DNA of 64,000 nt from Vombatus ursinus (GCF_900497805.2 NW_020954562.1:19745162-19809161), one strand, 5' to 3'. Positions 37,226-48,410 are shown, numbered from the stretch's first letter. The notes: generated from the sequence alone by a model not told the origin. Translations and numbers: made by a program.

Positions 37226-38590
37226 ACACACATTTATTAAGCAGCTACTCTGTGCTAGATGTTTTGAATACAATAAATAAAACAATCACTCAATACTGAG
37301 AACAAGGACCTGTAGCAGCATAAATAGAATCAACACAAAACAGTAAAATATAATGTAGTTTGAAAAGGAAGGCACTAGAATTTGGAGGATCTGGATTGCC
37401 TTTTCAAAGATAATGGTATTTGGACTATTTATTGAAGGAAGAAAGGGACTGTGGGGGGTGGGGTAGAGGTGCAACAGAGGTGCATTCCAGGTATAAGCAA
37501 CAGTCAGTGCAATGACAAAGAGATGAGAAAAGGAGAGCCATAGGTGAGGAACAAAGAGAAAGCCAGCTTGCCTGTTGATCAGAGAACAAGAGGAACAGTG
37601 CTATAAAAGGATACTGGGAAGCTAGATTTGCATAAGGTTGTGAAGGCTTAAAAAATGAAATGAAAACATTCAATTTTGATTCTAGAGACAAGAGAAAGTC
37701 ACTGGAGTTTATTGTGTGGAAGAACAAGATGGTCACATCTCTACTGAAAGAAAATCACTTTGGCAGCTATGTGAAGGATGAAATGAAGCAGAGGGTGAAT
37801 GAGGCAGGAAAACCAGTTAGGAGGCTGCTTTTAAAATAATCTAGGAGAGAGCTGACAAGGTCCTGAACTAATGTGGTAGCTTTGTGAGATAAGAGTAGGA
37901 CTTCAATGCAGGAGATGTTGTAAAGGTAGAAAGAGCAAGATTTGACAAAAGATTAGCTCTATGGGATGGAAGAGAATGAAGAGTTAAGGATAATGTCAAT
38001 GTTAAGGATCTAGGTATTATAAGAATGGTGGTACCTTCTATAGAAATAGGGAAGTTTGGATTAAGACAGGGTTTGGAGGAAAAGAAAATGAATTCAGTTT
38101 GAGATGTCTCTAGAACACCCAGTTTGAAATGTCAAATTAGAGATTGGTGATGTAGCACTAAAGCTTAGGAGAAAGACTAACATTGAATTTTAATATCTGT
38201 AAGCAATTGGCATAAAAGATGATAATAAAACCATAGGAATTCATGAGGTCACAAAGAGAGAATGCAAAGAAAGCATTCTTAGCCTAGGGGCCACAAATCC
38301 TGAGGTTCATAGATAGATTTCAGGGGATCTGTGAACTTCAATGAGAAAAATAAATAGATCATTATTTTCACTAATTTCTAAATGAAATTTAGCATTCCTT
38401 TAGATTGAGTATTTTTTTTTAATTTAAAAAAGTGTTCATAGGCTTCTTCAGACTGCCAAAGGGACCCATGATTCAAAAGAGGTTAAGACTCTCTGATGTA
38501 AAGAGATTGAAGGGGTCTAGGACAGAGCTTGGGGGAACTCCTTGTTGTTAGGGAGTTAGGGAGTTAGGGAGCTCCTTGTTGCTTACTAGA
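37226..38590 (-). mobile_element. L2 LINE, interrupted by a hAT element
   Basis: It begins with the reversed L2 3' end (CATTTATTAAGCAGCTACTC), then AGGTGCATTCCAGGTATAAG, AACCAGTTAGGAGGCTGCTT, TTTGAGATGTCTCTAGAACA and, after the transposon, GACAGAGCTTGGGGGAACTC. Removing 38270-38495 restores its continuity. No intact frame. Confidence 0.7.
38270..38495. mobile_element. non-autonomous hAT-like transposon
   Basis: A 226-bp element lies between ATGCAAAG (38262-38269) and ATGTAAAG (38496-38503), an 8-bp TSD with one mismatch. The inner terminal repeats share TCTTARCCT (left ATTCTTAGCCT; right reverse complement AGTCTTAACCT). The outermost bases are diverged. No transposase frame. Confidence 0.6.
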
Positions 38591-39012
38591 TAAAGTCTAA
38601 CCTTAATGTGTCCCATAATCTGTCCATGGCCCATCTTTCCCAGCTTTTGTCATTCAACCTTTATGCAAGAATTGCCTACTCATTCCAAACTGGCTTGCTC
38701 ACTGTTTCCTGATAATGCTTTACATATTTTCATCTACATGTGTTTTTTGCTAATTCTTTTCTCCAAAAATCTCTCTTCCCACCATCAATTATTCCAATTA
38801 AAAGCCATCTTTTCAGTACTTATTTAAATTCTCACTTCTCCCATGATTAGCCCTGCCTATCTCCTCATAACCACAACTTCCTTCCTTCACAGTTATTATC
38901 TCCACTATTTGTCATTTATATATTGTCATAATTTGCTACATGTTTATTTCATGTATCTTTCATCTCTTCAGCTGTATTTCAAGTTCTAAGCAAAAGGGTC
39001 TCATTGATATAT
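38591..39012 (+). mobile_element. L2 LINE 3' region
   Basis: CCATAATCTGTCCATGGCCC, CCAAACTGGCTTGCTCACTG, AAAAGCCATCTTTTCAGTAC and CTGTATTTCAAGTTCTAAGC match L2 ORF2 end and 3' UTR in order. It faces the preceding minus-strand L2. Confidence 0.65.
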
Positions 39013-39604
39013 ATACTCCCTTCAATGAAACAGATCACAACCCATTTCTGTTCACTTGTCCTGGGTGACTCTTGTTTATACCTTCTTATAAATCCATGAT
39101 AGAGTGTCAACCCAATGGACAGGAAGGTTGTCTCTACATGTCACATTGCATAGCTGCCAGTGGAACACTGATATTATTCTTTACTCTCTTTATATGAGTA
39201 GCTCATCTTTTTTCCACCAGTTGTCCATTTTTCTGATTATATTTTTTGTTTTACCTATGCAATTTCTCATTTTTGATATATTGTAGGTAACATATGTCCA
39301 CCAAATGCTTCTTATTCACCTTTTGTGTAAGCTTCATCTTCAGTTCTTCAGAGATTGACATATTCCATGACATGTGGCTATATAACAACTTGGGCCAAAT
39401 ATTGGTGTTAAGTTCCTTAACATAATTTTTTTTTAAATAAAGGTTAAAAAGTGCTCATTTTCACCTATCACACGGGAAAAAAGAAAGAAGCAGAATATAT
39501 CTTGATTCTTTGGAGATACTCCTAGAAAAATAAAAAAGACATTGCTTCCAACTTCAGTCTCCCACATTATAACCCCCTTTTTCATATTGTCCCCTTTATA
39601 GAAC
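39013..39604. other. unassigned sequence, possibly an old LINE
   Basis: The stretch has the texture of degraded LINE sequence (for example TTTTGATATATTGTAGGTAA), but I cannot place it in a family. No coding frame. Confidence 0.3.
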
Positions 39605-39740
39605 TTGTCCCTGTGTCTCTGTCTCTGAGTCTCCCTGTCTGTCTCCCCCTTCTCTGTCTCTCTCTCTGTCATCTCTATCTCTGCCTCTCTGTCTCTGTCT
39701 GTCTCTGTCTCTCTTCCTTCCTCCTTCCATCTCCTTCTGC
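39605..39740. repeat. (CTGTCT)n pyrimidine repeat
   Basis: GTCTCTGTCTCTCT-type units. The complement gives a charged Arg/Glu/Thr/Asp-rich minus frame (39433-39756), a low-complexity artefact. Confidence 0.9.
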
Positions 39741-40059
39741 ATGTTTCTCTTCTCATTGACCTTACCCTTCAAATCAATACAGAGAGGTGAATGGAGAGAT
39801 GTAGAGAAAGGATTACAGAAGAGAATCCTTATAAAGGAAGAGAAGGAAAATACATTGGGCTACAGAGGAGAAAGGAAGTAGAAGTAAAGAGTAAAGAAAG
39901 TGAAAAAGGGAGGAAGAGAGTAGGGGAAAAGGAGTAGAATATCATTTTATGAATATTGATTCAGTGTTCTATACCACGTACAGAAATAGAGATAACAGGA
40001 AGAACAGCATGGATTGGGAAATGGGATGGTGTTCAACTACAAAACATGAGACCTTTATA
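39741..40059. other. purine-rich sequence, no feature
   Basis: G/A-rich DNA (39780-39945) without a recognisable element. Confidence 0.4.
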
Positions 40060-40136
40060 AGACCATAGATTTAGAGCTACAAGGAATCTAAGAGGCCATG
40101 GAGTTCAACAACCCCTATCCAACATGCACACATGCT

Positions 40137-40170
<34 letters not shown>

Positions 40171-40300
40171 TACACACATATACACACATTTTTGATGAGG
40201 AAACACAGAGTTTAAGTACTTTTCTTAGGATCACTTCATTATTAAATGCACTAAGGCAAAATTTGAACCCAGATTCTTCTGACTATGGATCCAGTGTTGG
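40060..40300 (-). mobile_element. MIR-like SINE with CA expansion
   Basis: ATAGATTTAGAGCTACAAGG and TTCAACAACCCCTATCC lie left of a (CA)n tract at 40120-40192. TTTGATGAGGAAACACAGAG, GCAAAATTTGAACCCAGATT and GACTATGGATCCAGTG lie to its right. Confidence 0.6.
40120..40192. repeat. (CA)n microsatellite
   Basis: CA units with occasional CATA interruptions, inside a MIR-like SINE. Confidence 0.95.
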
Positions 40301-40544
40301 GAAGCATATGTTAAATAAAAGAAGTCCTCTTATTCTGTGACTTTGCAATGTTCTAGAGTCAGGAAGGTACTACCCTTGTTGTACAGATAATGGTTTGAGT
40401 CCATTCACAGGAAATCAGATGATGTCACAAGTTTAAGAGAGATAATGATGACAGTATGATTTCTAACAGAACTACTAGAGGATTTAAGGGAAACACTCTG
40501 AAGATTATTATCACTCATGATTGTGTTTTTATTTCCTTTTCTGC
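40301..40544. other. no recognisable feature
   Basis: Short unassigned spacer between two MIR copies. Confidence 0.4.
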
Positions 40545-40812
40545 AGCTTGTGGCATTGTAGATAGAGCACTGGGGTTAGAGTCAGGAAGACATACCTTCT
40601 ATTCTGGCCTCTGAAATTTACTAACTTTGTGATCCCAGGCAAGCCACTTAACTATTGTTTGCCTCAGTTTCATCAATTGAAAAATGGAGATAATAATAAT
40701 ACCTACATCCTAGGGTTGTTGTGAAGATCAAATAAAATAATATTTGGAAAAAAATACATACTTAGCACAGTGCCTGTCACATAATAGGTGCTATATAATT
40801 ACTTATTTTACA
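40545..40812 (+). mobile_element. near-complete MIR/THER CORE-SINE
   Basis: One of the clearest copies. Head GCATTGTAGATAGAGCACTG, box B region TTCTATTCTGGCCTCTGAAA, core CTCAGTTTCATCAATTGAAA and AATAATAATACCTACATCC, then the tail TAGCACAGTGCCTGTCACAT and AGGTGCTATATAATTA. Confidence 0.8.
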
Positions 40813-41216
40813 TTGAAAATATGAATGAAATTTAAAGGAGAGAAGAGAGGAAGGAGGCAGTATCAATGGTCATTTGTTCAGCATCATACCTGTGAGTCTA
40901 TTTTGGGCCAGGCCATGTCTGTGCATTGAACCTTTCACTAATGATTTCGAAATAAGTCCAAATTTTTACTTAAATATCAGAAGCATGAAACGTCAGGTTC
41001 TATGAAAATTTGGCTTATGAATTTTATAAGAGTGAGTGATATTCTTTGTGTTTTTTTTTTACTATTTTCCTCCTTCCTATGTCATTACCATAACTTTGTT
41101 TTATACAAGAGTTTATTTGTAGTTGAATTCACATTCAGACACTGAGGTTGTGTATTGAAAATGTTGTAGTATCTGCTGACAATGAATGCAGGACTATTAT
41201 GACCACTGAACAACTG
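40813..41216. other. no recognisable feature
   Basis: AT-rich spacer, no named element. Confidence 0.4.
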
Positions 41217-41221
41217 TAGTG

Positions 41222-41263
<42 letters not shown>

Positions 41264-41265
41264 CT
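41217..41265. repeat. (TAG)n microsatellite
   Basis: About 15 consecutive GTA/TAG triplets. Confidence 0.95.
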
Positions 41266-41469
41266 AGTGTTCGTTGTTTTTAAATACCTGGTGCTGCTTT
41301 AAGGGTTATTATGAACAATTTTGTACTAAAAGAGAGAGATTGAATTGAAATTACAAACAAAATTGAATCATCAATTCTCTGCCACCAAATTAGAGATCAA
41401 TTAAATAAAGAGAATAGTTACTGACATTTCATCAGCAAAATTGTGTTAAAGGAATAAGAGGTAAAGTTC

Positions 41470-41645
41470 ATAGATTTAGAACTTAAAGGAACCTTGGAGG
41501 TTATCTTGTCCAACCCAAACTGGGATCTAGAGAAATCAAGTGACTTTCTCAAAGTGCAATAGCGACAAGTGTTGGAAGCAGTATTTGACACTGGGTCCTC
41601 TCACTGCAAATCCAATGCTCTTTCCACTGTCCTTTCATTGACTCT
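41470..41645 (-). mobile_element. MIR-like SINE
   Basis: AAAGGAACCTTGGAGGTTAT, AAATCAAGTGACTTTCTCAA and CAATGCTCTTTCCACTGTCC. Confidence 0.6.
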
Positions 41646-41664
41646 ACCCGCAAACCTGGTCAAA

Positions 41665-41895
41665 GGCAGCACCACATGGTGAATGGAGGATGAGATTTGA
41701 GAATCAAAATGACTTAGTTTTGAATCCTACTTCTGACACTTTTTAATTGTGTGATCATGAACAAGACACAGTCTCTGAGCTGAGATTCCTCTCTTTAAAA
41801 AAGGATAAAATTACAGAGAAAGTCTGCTCAAAAGGTTGTTGTGAAGCTCAAATGAGATTCATGCATAGATAGTATCTTAAAGCACACATATGTCA
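41665..41895 (+). mobile_element. MIR/THER CORE-SINE
   Basis: TTTTGAATCCTACTTCTGAC, GTGATCATGAACAAGACACA, AAAAGGATAAAATTACAGAG and GTTGTTGTGAAGCTCAAATG follow family order. Confidence 0.65.
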
Positions 41896-41899
41896 TCCC

Positions 41900-44345
41900 T
41901 ATTCATACTTACTATATGATAAAATACAATTGCATATTCTAAGAATGCACATAGGATGGTCAGTACCCATCATTCTAATCCTGGAATATAGTTTGAAGTC
42001 ACTAAAGTCATCCTCTTTGGTTCCTGAATGTCACTGAATAGGAAATCCATTTCTGACAAGGGATTCTGTCAAGGGTAGAACATTACAAAAGGCAAGTGTG
42101 TGAAAAGGACATTGTGTCTGAGCTGTGTGGGTGTATGCAGCTATGCTTTTCCCCCAGTCTTATATTTCTCTTTATTCCAGGGCTTCCTGTTGTTTTCCCA
42201 ACCCTGACTAGTTTCAACCATTTGCATATGGGTATTTGATATATGACTTCTCAAAGGGCAGGAGTAATGTCCCTTCCTGTGAAGTCACTCCCAGTTTGTG
42301 CTGTAAGTACCCTCTGGGCATGTGAAGCCTGTACACGTGCCTCATGTTCCAGATACTCAGAGGCTTGATGGATTCAGATTTCCCTTGCTTGGGCCATTAT
42401 AAGTGTGTCTTTGTTCTTAAATGAGCCACCATCTGTGAAGATCTGTTACTCTTTATCTGTAGTTGTTGGGGAGAGAGAAAAGAAGGACAGAAAAGTGAAT
42501 TTGAGGTTTAACATTCAAGAACACATTTTGGTCTGGCTCTCTTGAATAAACAACAGTGACATTCCATTCTGATCCCCTTCTACCAACTCCTTTCTCAATA
42601 TGAATGGAACATACTTGCCATCTGGGAAACCACTGTGTTGGGGAAGCAATCTTTTTTTTAATTGGTTTCTGTTAACCATCTGTGATGGTATGATATCATT
42701 GTCTTTAAATGAATCAGGGGATATTCTGCTAACAGTGAAAAAAGTTGGGGGGAGGAAGAAGGAAAACACTGAAATACTGAAAACTTTCAAAGAACTGAAT
42801 GCGAATAAAGAAAACCTCACATTACTGGAGCAGTCAGCATATACACTATGCTGAACCATGCTGCTCATGATGAAGTCCTATTGCAAATTCTACCAACATG
42901 CAACCTAGTGAATTCATAAGCTGCTGTGCCCATTCTGATTACAGCTGGACCTATGCTGCATAGCAAGTACCAAAGCAAAGACTTTCAGGAGATTATGTTT
43001 TATTAGCTGCTGTTGTGAACAGCACTTTTCTGGACACCCCCAAATCATTTCAGCATTAGCTGAAAACCCAGTTTAAGCAAGCTGTGTTGACAAGTGTGGC
43101 ACTGCTCCCACTCAAAGTCCTTCCGCTTAAATGATGTTAACATCCCTTTGATTGGAAGGACTGTGCTGTGAGTCAGCCAGACTTTCATCCCATTACCTTT
43201 TTTTGTTGTTGTTTCAGTAGAATGGTTGAATAATAGGCATCAGGAGGAAAAAAAAATATCATTTCCCTTCTGCAGAGGCAGGGTTTGTTTTTAAAGTCAG
43301 CAGCTTCCAAATGATGAGGTTGAATAAGCAAGAATAGACCTTAGCATCAAACAGCCAAAGGCAGACCTTGGGGTGGATGTAACCATGATCTGTCTTACAG
43401 ATTTACCTGGCAGACACTTGTGCCTTAGTGTGAATATTAAGCCCTTCCTTCCCCCTTGTGGTATCATTGATTCTACTTCCATGGGAGAGTAAAGATGCTA
43501 AATAACCCTCCTGTCTGTTACTGATGGTCATTTATTTATATGGGAAGTGACTTATTGATTTGTTAATTGAACAGTCATCCCTCACTCTTTATCACACATA
43601 CCCTGCAATTTACCACTGCCCATGTTCCCTAACTAAAATTGGGCTGTGAGCAAGTTCTCAGACAAGGGCATTACTTCTGTGGTCAGACTAGCCATAGATC
43701 AACGACCTGCCTGCCCACAGTAAATGGAAACTTCGGTCACAATGTAAATTGATTTAAAATTATTACCCCAGCCCATGCTTTATGAGGCTGATCCAACCAA
43801 AGTCATTTGTCACCTTCTGAGCTATGGCTTCTGACCCTAAAGCCAATTTTTTAGCTGATGGTTGTTCCAAAATGGAGGTCCAAACCAGCAGCTCTAAATC
43901 TTACTTAGACAGATGAAAGGAATCTGCATACTACACACCATCTGATTTTGGCTACTCTCAAAGGGTCACATGCTCAAAGGGAGATTCCAGAGAAAACCAC
44001 CTGGGGACATGCTTAGCAAGCCTCAGTCAATTAAATGGTTGAGGTCTTCCAAGAATTTATGCAACTCTTCCCTTAAAGGCAGTGAGTTCCTGGGAGTTCT
44101 TTGTAACTGTTCTTCTTTTATGACATTCCTATTACCTAGTGTTGTGAAAACCTCCCAATCATTCACAAGAATTCTTTTATTTCTTTCTTCCCTCCCTTGG
44201 AAATTTATTTCTGATATGAACCTGAAAGATGAATTGTTGTCAATGTTAGCCATTCCCTCCATATCATTACTGAGGGTAGGTCCAGGGGACCAATAGCTTC
44301 TGGGCCTCACCATGGCTAACCTTGAAACTGAGCTTGCCAGCTATG
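41900..44345. other. repeat-poor island without recognisable gene
   Basis: About 2.4 kb in which I recognise no interspersed repeat or microsatellite, unlike the rest of the window. It contains an ATTTGCAT octamer near 42221 inside CCATTTGCATATGG. Two frames, 42600-42854 (84 codons) and 43970-44296 (108 codons), show no domain, signal peptide or splice context I can support. It may be unique DNA with conserved non-coding elements; that is inference. Confidence 0.4.
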
Positions 44346-44364
44346 AAATAACAACATAATATAG

Positions 44365-44555
44365 TAAGGGAAAAAGCACCAGATTTGGTCAGAAGGTACA
44401 AGTTTAAATCCAGGCTTTTCAGTTTATTACCTGTATGACATTGGGTAAGTCACCTAATCTTTTTTGTACCTCAGTTTCCTAATTTGTCAATGAGCTCCTC
44501 AGATGATATGGCCTATAGGGTCCCTTCTAGCTCTAAATCTATGATTGTACAAAGC
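44365..44555 (+). mobile_element. MIR/THER CORE-SINE
   Basis: GCACCAGATTTGGTCAGAAG, CATTGGGTAAGTCACCTAAT, CTCAGTTTCCTAATTTGTCA and TCCCTTCTAGCTCTAAATCT. Confidence 0.7.
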
Positions 44556-44656
44556 TAATTTTTATATTCCCATAATTATTTAGCAGGTCATTTAAAAAGT
44601 TAGTCATGAAAATATTTTTGGGATTTATGCTCTCTAGTTCTTTACGATTCAAGCAG

Positions 44657-44692
44657 CACATACACACACACACACACACAAGCACACACACA
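44657..44692. repeat. (CA)n microsatellite
   Basis: CA units with one AAG interruption. Confidence 0.9.
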
Positions 44693-44799
44693 TCTCTGTG
44701 TGGGTGTATGAGAAGTTGAAGAGTTTAGTATAAATTGGACTCAGAGAGTTCAAGCACTATGATTCAGGTTCAGAGAATAGTATTATCATCGCCTGCTAT

Positions 44800-44882
44800 C
44801 CATATATAAATGCACACATGCTGTGTAATACATATTTGTATATATGTGTGAGTATATGTATGTATGTATACACACACACCTA
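44800..44882. repeat. TA/TG/CA-rich microsatellite
   Basis: Alternating TATATG, GTATGTAT and CACACA units. Confidence 0.8.
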
Positions 44883-44967
44883 CCTGCATGCATACAAATA
44901 TATTTTTCCTACTTATGATTGCTTTTTGAGTTAGCTGAAGTGATGTCATTGAATTAAATGCCATTTC

Positions 44968-45121
44968 TTTTTTTTTTTAAGTTTTAGACAATTGGGGTTA
45001 AGTGACTTGTCCAGGGTCACACAGGTAGTAAGTGTCAAGTGTTTGGCCTGAAGTCAGATTTGAACTCAGATCCTCCTGACTTCAGGGCTGGTGCTCTATC
45101 CACTGTGCCCCCTAGCTGCCC
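44968..45121 (-). mobile_element. tRNA-derived SINE, inner copy of a tandem pair
   Basis: Poly-T, CAATTGGGGTTAAGTGACTT, GATTTGAACTCAGATCCTCC and GTGCCCCCTAGCTGCCC. It is 18 bp from a second copy in the same orientation. One TSD, TTAAATGCCATTTC (44954-44967 and 45289-45302, exact), brackets both. Confidence 0.9.
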
Positions 45122-45138
45122 CAACATTTTCCAATTAC

Positions 45139-45288
45139 AATTTTTTTTTTTTTGGCCAGGCAATGGGCTTAAGTGACTTGCCCAGGGTCACACAGCTAGT
45201 AAGTGTTATGCGTCTGAGGCCGGATTTGAACTCAGGTCCTCCTGAATCCAGGGCCGGTGCTCTATCCACTGCACCACCTAGATGCCCC
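45139..45288 (-). mobile_element. tRNA-derived SINE, second copy of a tandem pair
   Basis: Poly-T, then GGGCTTAAGTGACTTGCCCA, GGCCGGATTTGAACTCAGGT and GCACCACCTAGATGCCCC. Its right end abuts the second TSD copy. Confidence 0.9.
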
Positions 45289-45424
45289 TTAAATGCCATT
45301 TCTATGGATCACAATTGTTTTTTTTTTCTCCAGAACTGTGATTTAATTGGAGTGGGAAAATTCTTGGTATGGAAACTCCCTCTATGGATGCCAATAAGCA
45401 ACTGCTAAGTAATTTGTAATCTTA

Positions 45425-45520
45425 AAGTGTTGCCCAGGGGCAATGAAAGTTTACATGACCTTCATGGTCGCATAGCTGGTATATTTCAGAGGCAGAATTT
45501 GAACTCAACTGTCTGTAACT
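45425..45520 (-). mobile_element. MIR fragment
   Basis: GGTCGCATAGCTGGTATATT and GGCAGAATTTGAACTCAACT match the reversed core. Confidence 0.5.
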
Positions 45521-45689
45521 ACAAAGAATGGTTTCCTTTCTTTTATTGATAGAATGGCCATTTAATTTACTTTCCCATAGAGAATAGTTACCTAAAATCT
45601 GTTTTAGGATGACAGACCTGAAAATAAAACAAAATGGACAAGCAAGAGAGTATGGAAGGTTTAATATAAGCATAAAAATAACACTTTTT

Positions 45690-45880
45690 TAATGAAAAGA
45701 GCATTAGCTTTGGAATAAGCAGGATTCAGTTCCCATTCCAGCTGTTCTGCTTAATATTCCACATGACATTGAAGAAGCCCCTTCATAACTCTAGGTATCA
45801 GTTCCTCATTTAAAAAAAAGAGGGGGTCCATCTAGGTGTTCTTTTAGGCTCTTATCAGTTTTAAATCTTTGATTATCACT
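45690..45880 (+). mobile_element. MIR/THER CORE-SINE
   Basis: CATTAGCTTTGGAATAAGCA, TGACATTGAAGAAGCCCCTT, GTATCAGTTCCTCATTTAAA and TCTTATCAGTTTTAAATC. Diverged. Confidence 0.55.
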
Positions 45881-45902
45881 ATTGAAAAAGCAGTTAGGTT
45901 AA

Positions 45903-46152
45903 GCGGGCAGCTAGGTAGAGTAATGAATGGGCCTAAAGTTAGGAAGACCTAAGTTCAAATCCAGCCTTAGACACTTACTAGCTGTGTGACCTTAGGCAAG
46001 TCACTTAACCTTGTTGCCTCAGTTTCTTCATCTATAAAATTAGCTGGAGAAGGAAATGGCAAACAACTCTAGTATCTTTCCCAAGGAAACTAAATTGGGG
46101 TTAAGAAGAATTGGACATAACTGAAATGACTGAACAACAAAATTGAAAAAAA
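45903..46152 (+). mobile_element. MAR1-like tRNA SINE, near complete
   Basis: Head GCGGGCAGCTAGGTAGAG, middle TTCAAATCCAGCCTTAGACA, core CTCAGTTTCTTCATCTATAA, then GGAGAAGGAAATGGCAAACA, AAGAATTGGACATAACTGAA and the tail TGACTGAACAACAAAATT. Minus copies of this family lie at 49505-49770 and around 57.3-58.6 kb. Confidence 0.85.
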
Positions 46153-46189
46153 AAAACAACTCTAAGTGAAAAACCAGATAATAGTAGGG

Positions 46190-46512
46190 TTCCTTTACAC
46201 TAGCTGTTTCACATGCCTAGAATATAATCCCTCTTCACCTCTATCTCTTTGAATTCCTTGTTTCCTTCAAATTCTGTTTAGGCTTCATCTTCTACATGAA
46301 GTCTTTCAAGACCCACTACTTCAGATGCTACTTAATGTTTCCACTCCAAAATGACTTTATTTATCTTGTATGCATTTACACATGTACATTTTATTTCTCC
46401 TGAGAGAATGCAAACTTCTCAAGTGCAGTGGCTGTTTCATAATTGCCTGGGTTCCCCAATGCCTGCCATAGTGCCTGGAAGTTAAGAGACACAATAAGGG
46501 TTTGTTGATTGA
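46190..46512 (+). mobile_element. L2 3' end
   Basis: TAGGCTTCATCTTCTACATG, GAGAATGCAAACTTCTCAAG and ATGCCTGCCATAGTGCCTGG, then a (TTGA) tail near 46500. Confidence 0.7.
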
Positions 46513-46752
46513 TTGATCTTTATATAGGAAAGATAAACATTATTATCTGATTTCTCCAATCTTGTTCCTGGGGAGGAAAACATTTTGAAAAAAATGATGA
46601 AACTCTTGATTAGATCCATTTTCATCTTTTATTGTCAAGCCTGATTAGTTCTTCACTGTAACTTGTCAATTATTTTGTTCATACACAAATTTCATAGAGT
46701 ATCAGGGGTGAAAGGAAGATTATTTTATGGAACTCTCACATTTTTAGATAAG

Positions 46753-46844
46753 GAAGTAAATCAACTGATTTAAATGAGGAATAAGGAAGAATATCTTGGA
46801 AGTCGTTAAAATCTGATCGACTCCCACAAGTTGTGATCCTTCTA
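46753..46844. repeat. 92-bp repeat, copy 1
   Basis: It starts GAAGTAAATCAACTGATTTA and ends GTGATCCTTCTA. It matches 49079-49170 at 88 of 92 positions without gaps, and similarity ends sharply on both sides. I recognise no family. Confidence 0.8.
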
Positions 46845-47000
46845 AAAGTTCCTGGGCAAGTTACTTGACTTATGCCTACCTCTGTGTCTTCATTGGAAAA
46901 ATGGGGATAATAATAGTACCTACCTTATAAAGTTGTTTTGAGGTTCAAATAAAATATTAAAATATTTGTAAAGTGTTTTGCAAACCTTAAAGCAATTTAT
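46845..47000 (+). mobile_element. MIR/CORE-SINE
   Basis: TGGGCAAGTTACTTGACTTA, TGTGTCTTCATTGGAAAAAT, GATAATAATAGTACCTACCT and GTAAAGTGTTTTGCAAACCT. Confidence 0.7.
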
Positions 47001-47084
47001 ATTGCGTTATATATAATATATATAGTACATATTCATACAAATATATAAATACATATGGTCATCTCCTAATATTCTTTCTGTTTC

Positions 47085-47205
47085 AGTGTCTTCCAGGATG
47101 CTGCCAAGGGTCATACAGCTCTTTTTTCTCCATAGGTATTTCTTAAAACCCTGTCTTCTTGACTCCAAGGCTAACCCTCTAACCACAATTCCATGACATC
47201 ACTTC
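47085..47205 (-). mobile_element. MIR fragment
   Basis: CCAAGGGTCATACAGCTCTT, GTCTTCTTGACTCCAAGGCT and TCTAACCACAATTCCATGAC. Confidence 0.55.
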
Positions 47206-47234
47206 ATAATCAGATAAATATTCCTGTAACATCA

Positions 47235-48410
47235 TTTAATAATAGCATTCTCCTCTTTAAAAAAAACTTCAGTGACTTGTTAATGCCTATAGGATAAAGT
47301 TAAAATTAGTTTGCCTAGTTTTCAAGACCCTCTATAATCTGAGTTGAGTGAGACCCTCCTACTCCTTTTCAAGAACCCAGGCACTCCAGTTTTCAGATGA
47401 AGTAATCAAAGCTATCTATAGTCATATGTAAAAAAAAAAAGCTCTAAATCACTATTGGTTAAAGAAATACAAATTAAAACAACTCTAAGGTACCACCTAT
47501 CAGATTAGCTAATATGACAGAAAAGAAAAAATGACAAATGTTGGAGGGGAATGTGGGAAAATTGAGACATTAATGCACTGTTGATGAAGTGGTATTCTGA
47601 TTTAACCATTCTTTAGAGCAATCTGTAACTATGATCAAAGGATTGTAAAAACCATGCATAGCCATTGCAAAGCAATACCACCAGTAGTTCTGTATCCCAG
47701 AGAAATAAAAAAAAAAAAAAGAAAAGGACCTATATGCACCAAACTATTTATAACAGCTTTTTTAGTGGTGGCAAAGAGTTAGAAATTGAAGGGTTGTCCA
47801 TCAATTGGAGAGTAACTGAATAAGTTGTTATATAAGATGGTGATGGAATGCTATTTTGCGATACAAAAGATATTCTCAGAAAAACCTGGAAAGACTTACA
47901 TGAATTGATGCAAAATGAAATTAGCACAACCAGGAGAACATTATATGTATTAACAGCAATATTGTATGATGATCAATTGTAAATTACCTAACTATTCTCA
48001 GCAATACAATGATCCAAGGCAATTCTGAAGGATTTATGAACAATGTTATCCATCTCCAGAGAAAGAAGTAATGGAGCCATGGAGTCTGAATGCAGATCAA
48101 AGCATGTTTTTTCTTTACTTTATTTTCTTGGGTGGTTTTTATCTGTTTTCTTTCACAACATGACTAACATGGAAATATGTTTTGTGTGACTGGACATGTA
48201 TAAATCTGTATCAAATTGCTTGCCTTCTCAATGAGGGTAAGGGATTGAAGGAGAGAATTTGGAACTTAAAATTAAAAAAAATAATATGAAAATTTGTTTT
48301 TTGCATGTAATTTGGGGAAAATAAAATATTAATTTTTTTTTAAAAAAGAGCTCAGTCACTTCACTCTGCCTGATCTACCTACTAACTCCTGGATATGTCT
48401 TCAACATTCC
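47235..48410 (+). mobile_element. L2 fragment split by L1-F
   Basis: The left piece (47235-47386) has ATGCCTATAGGATAAAGTTA and AAGACCCTCTATAATCTGAG; the right piece (48359-48410) has TCACTCTGCCTGATCTACC. The two may be one L2 ORF2 stretch broken by an L1. Confidence 0.5.
47387..48345 (+). mobile_element. L1-F: 5'-truncated L1
   Basis: It starts in the ORF2 C-terminal region (TCAGATGAAGTAATCAAAGC). The end of ORF2 is recognisable (AGCAATATTGTATGATGATC near 47960). The 3' UTR follows, with ATGGAAATATGTTTTGTGTG and TCAAATTGCTTGCCTTCTCA, ending in an A/T-rich tail. Weak similarity between AAGAACCCAGGCACTCC and AAGAGCTCAGTCACTTC at its edges may be an old TSD. Confidence 0.8.

Noticed and set aside
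42600-44296. Frames of 84 and 108 codons in the repeat-poor island as possible exons
   Set aside because: No recognisable domain, no convincing splice sites judged by eye, and no coding bias.
44969-45288. tRNA-like A and B boxes in the SINEs as possible tRNA genes
   Set aside because: They are SINE heads with diverged arms, poly(A) tails and TSDs; no cloverleaf or anticodon arm is supported here or in the other SINEs.
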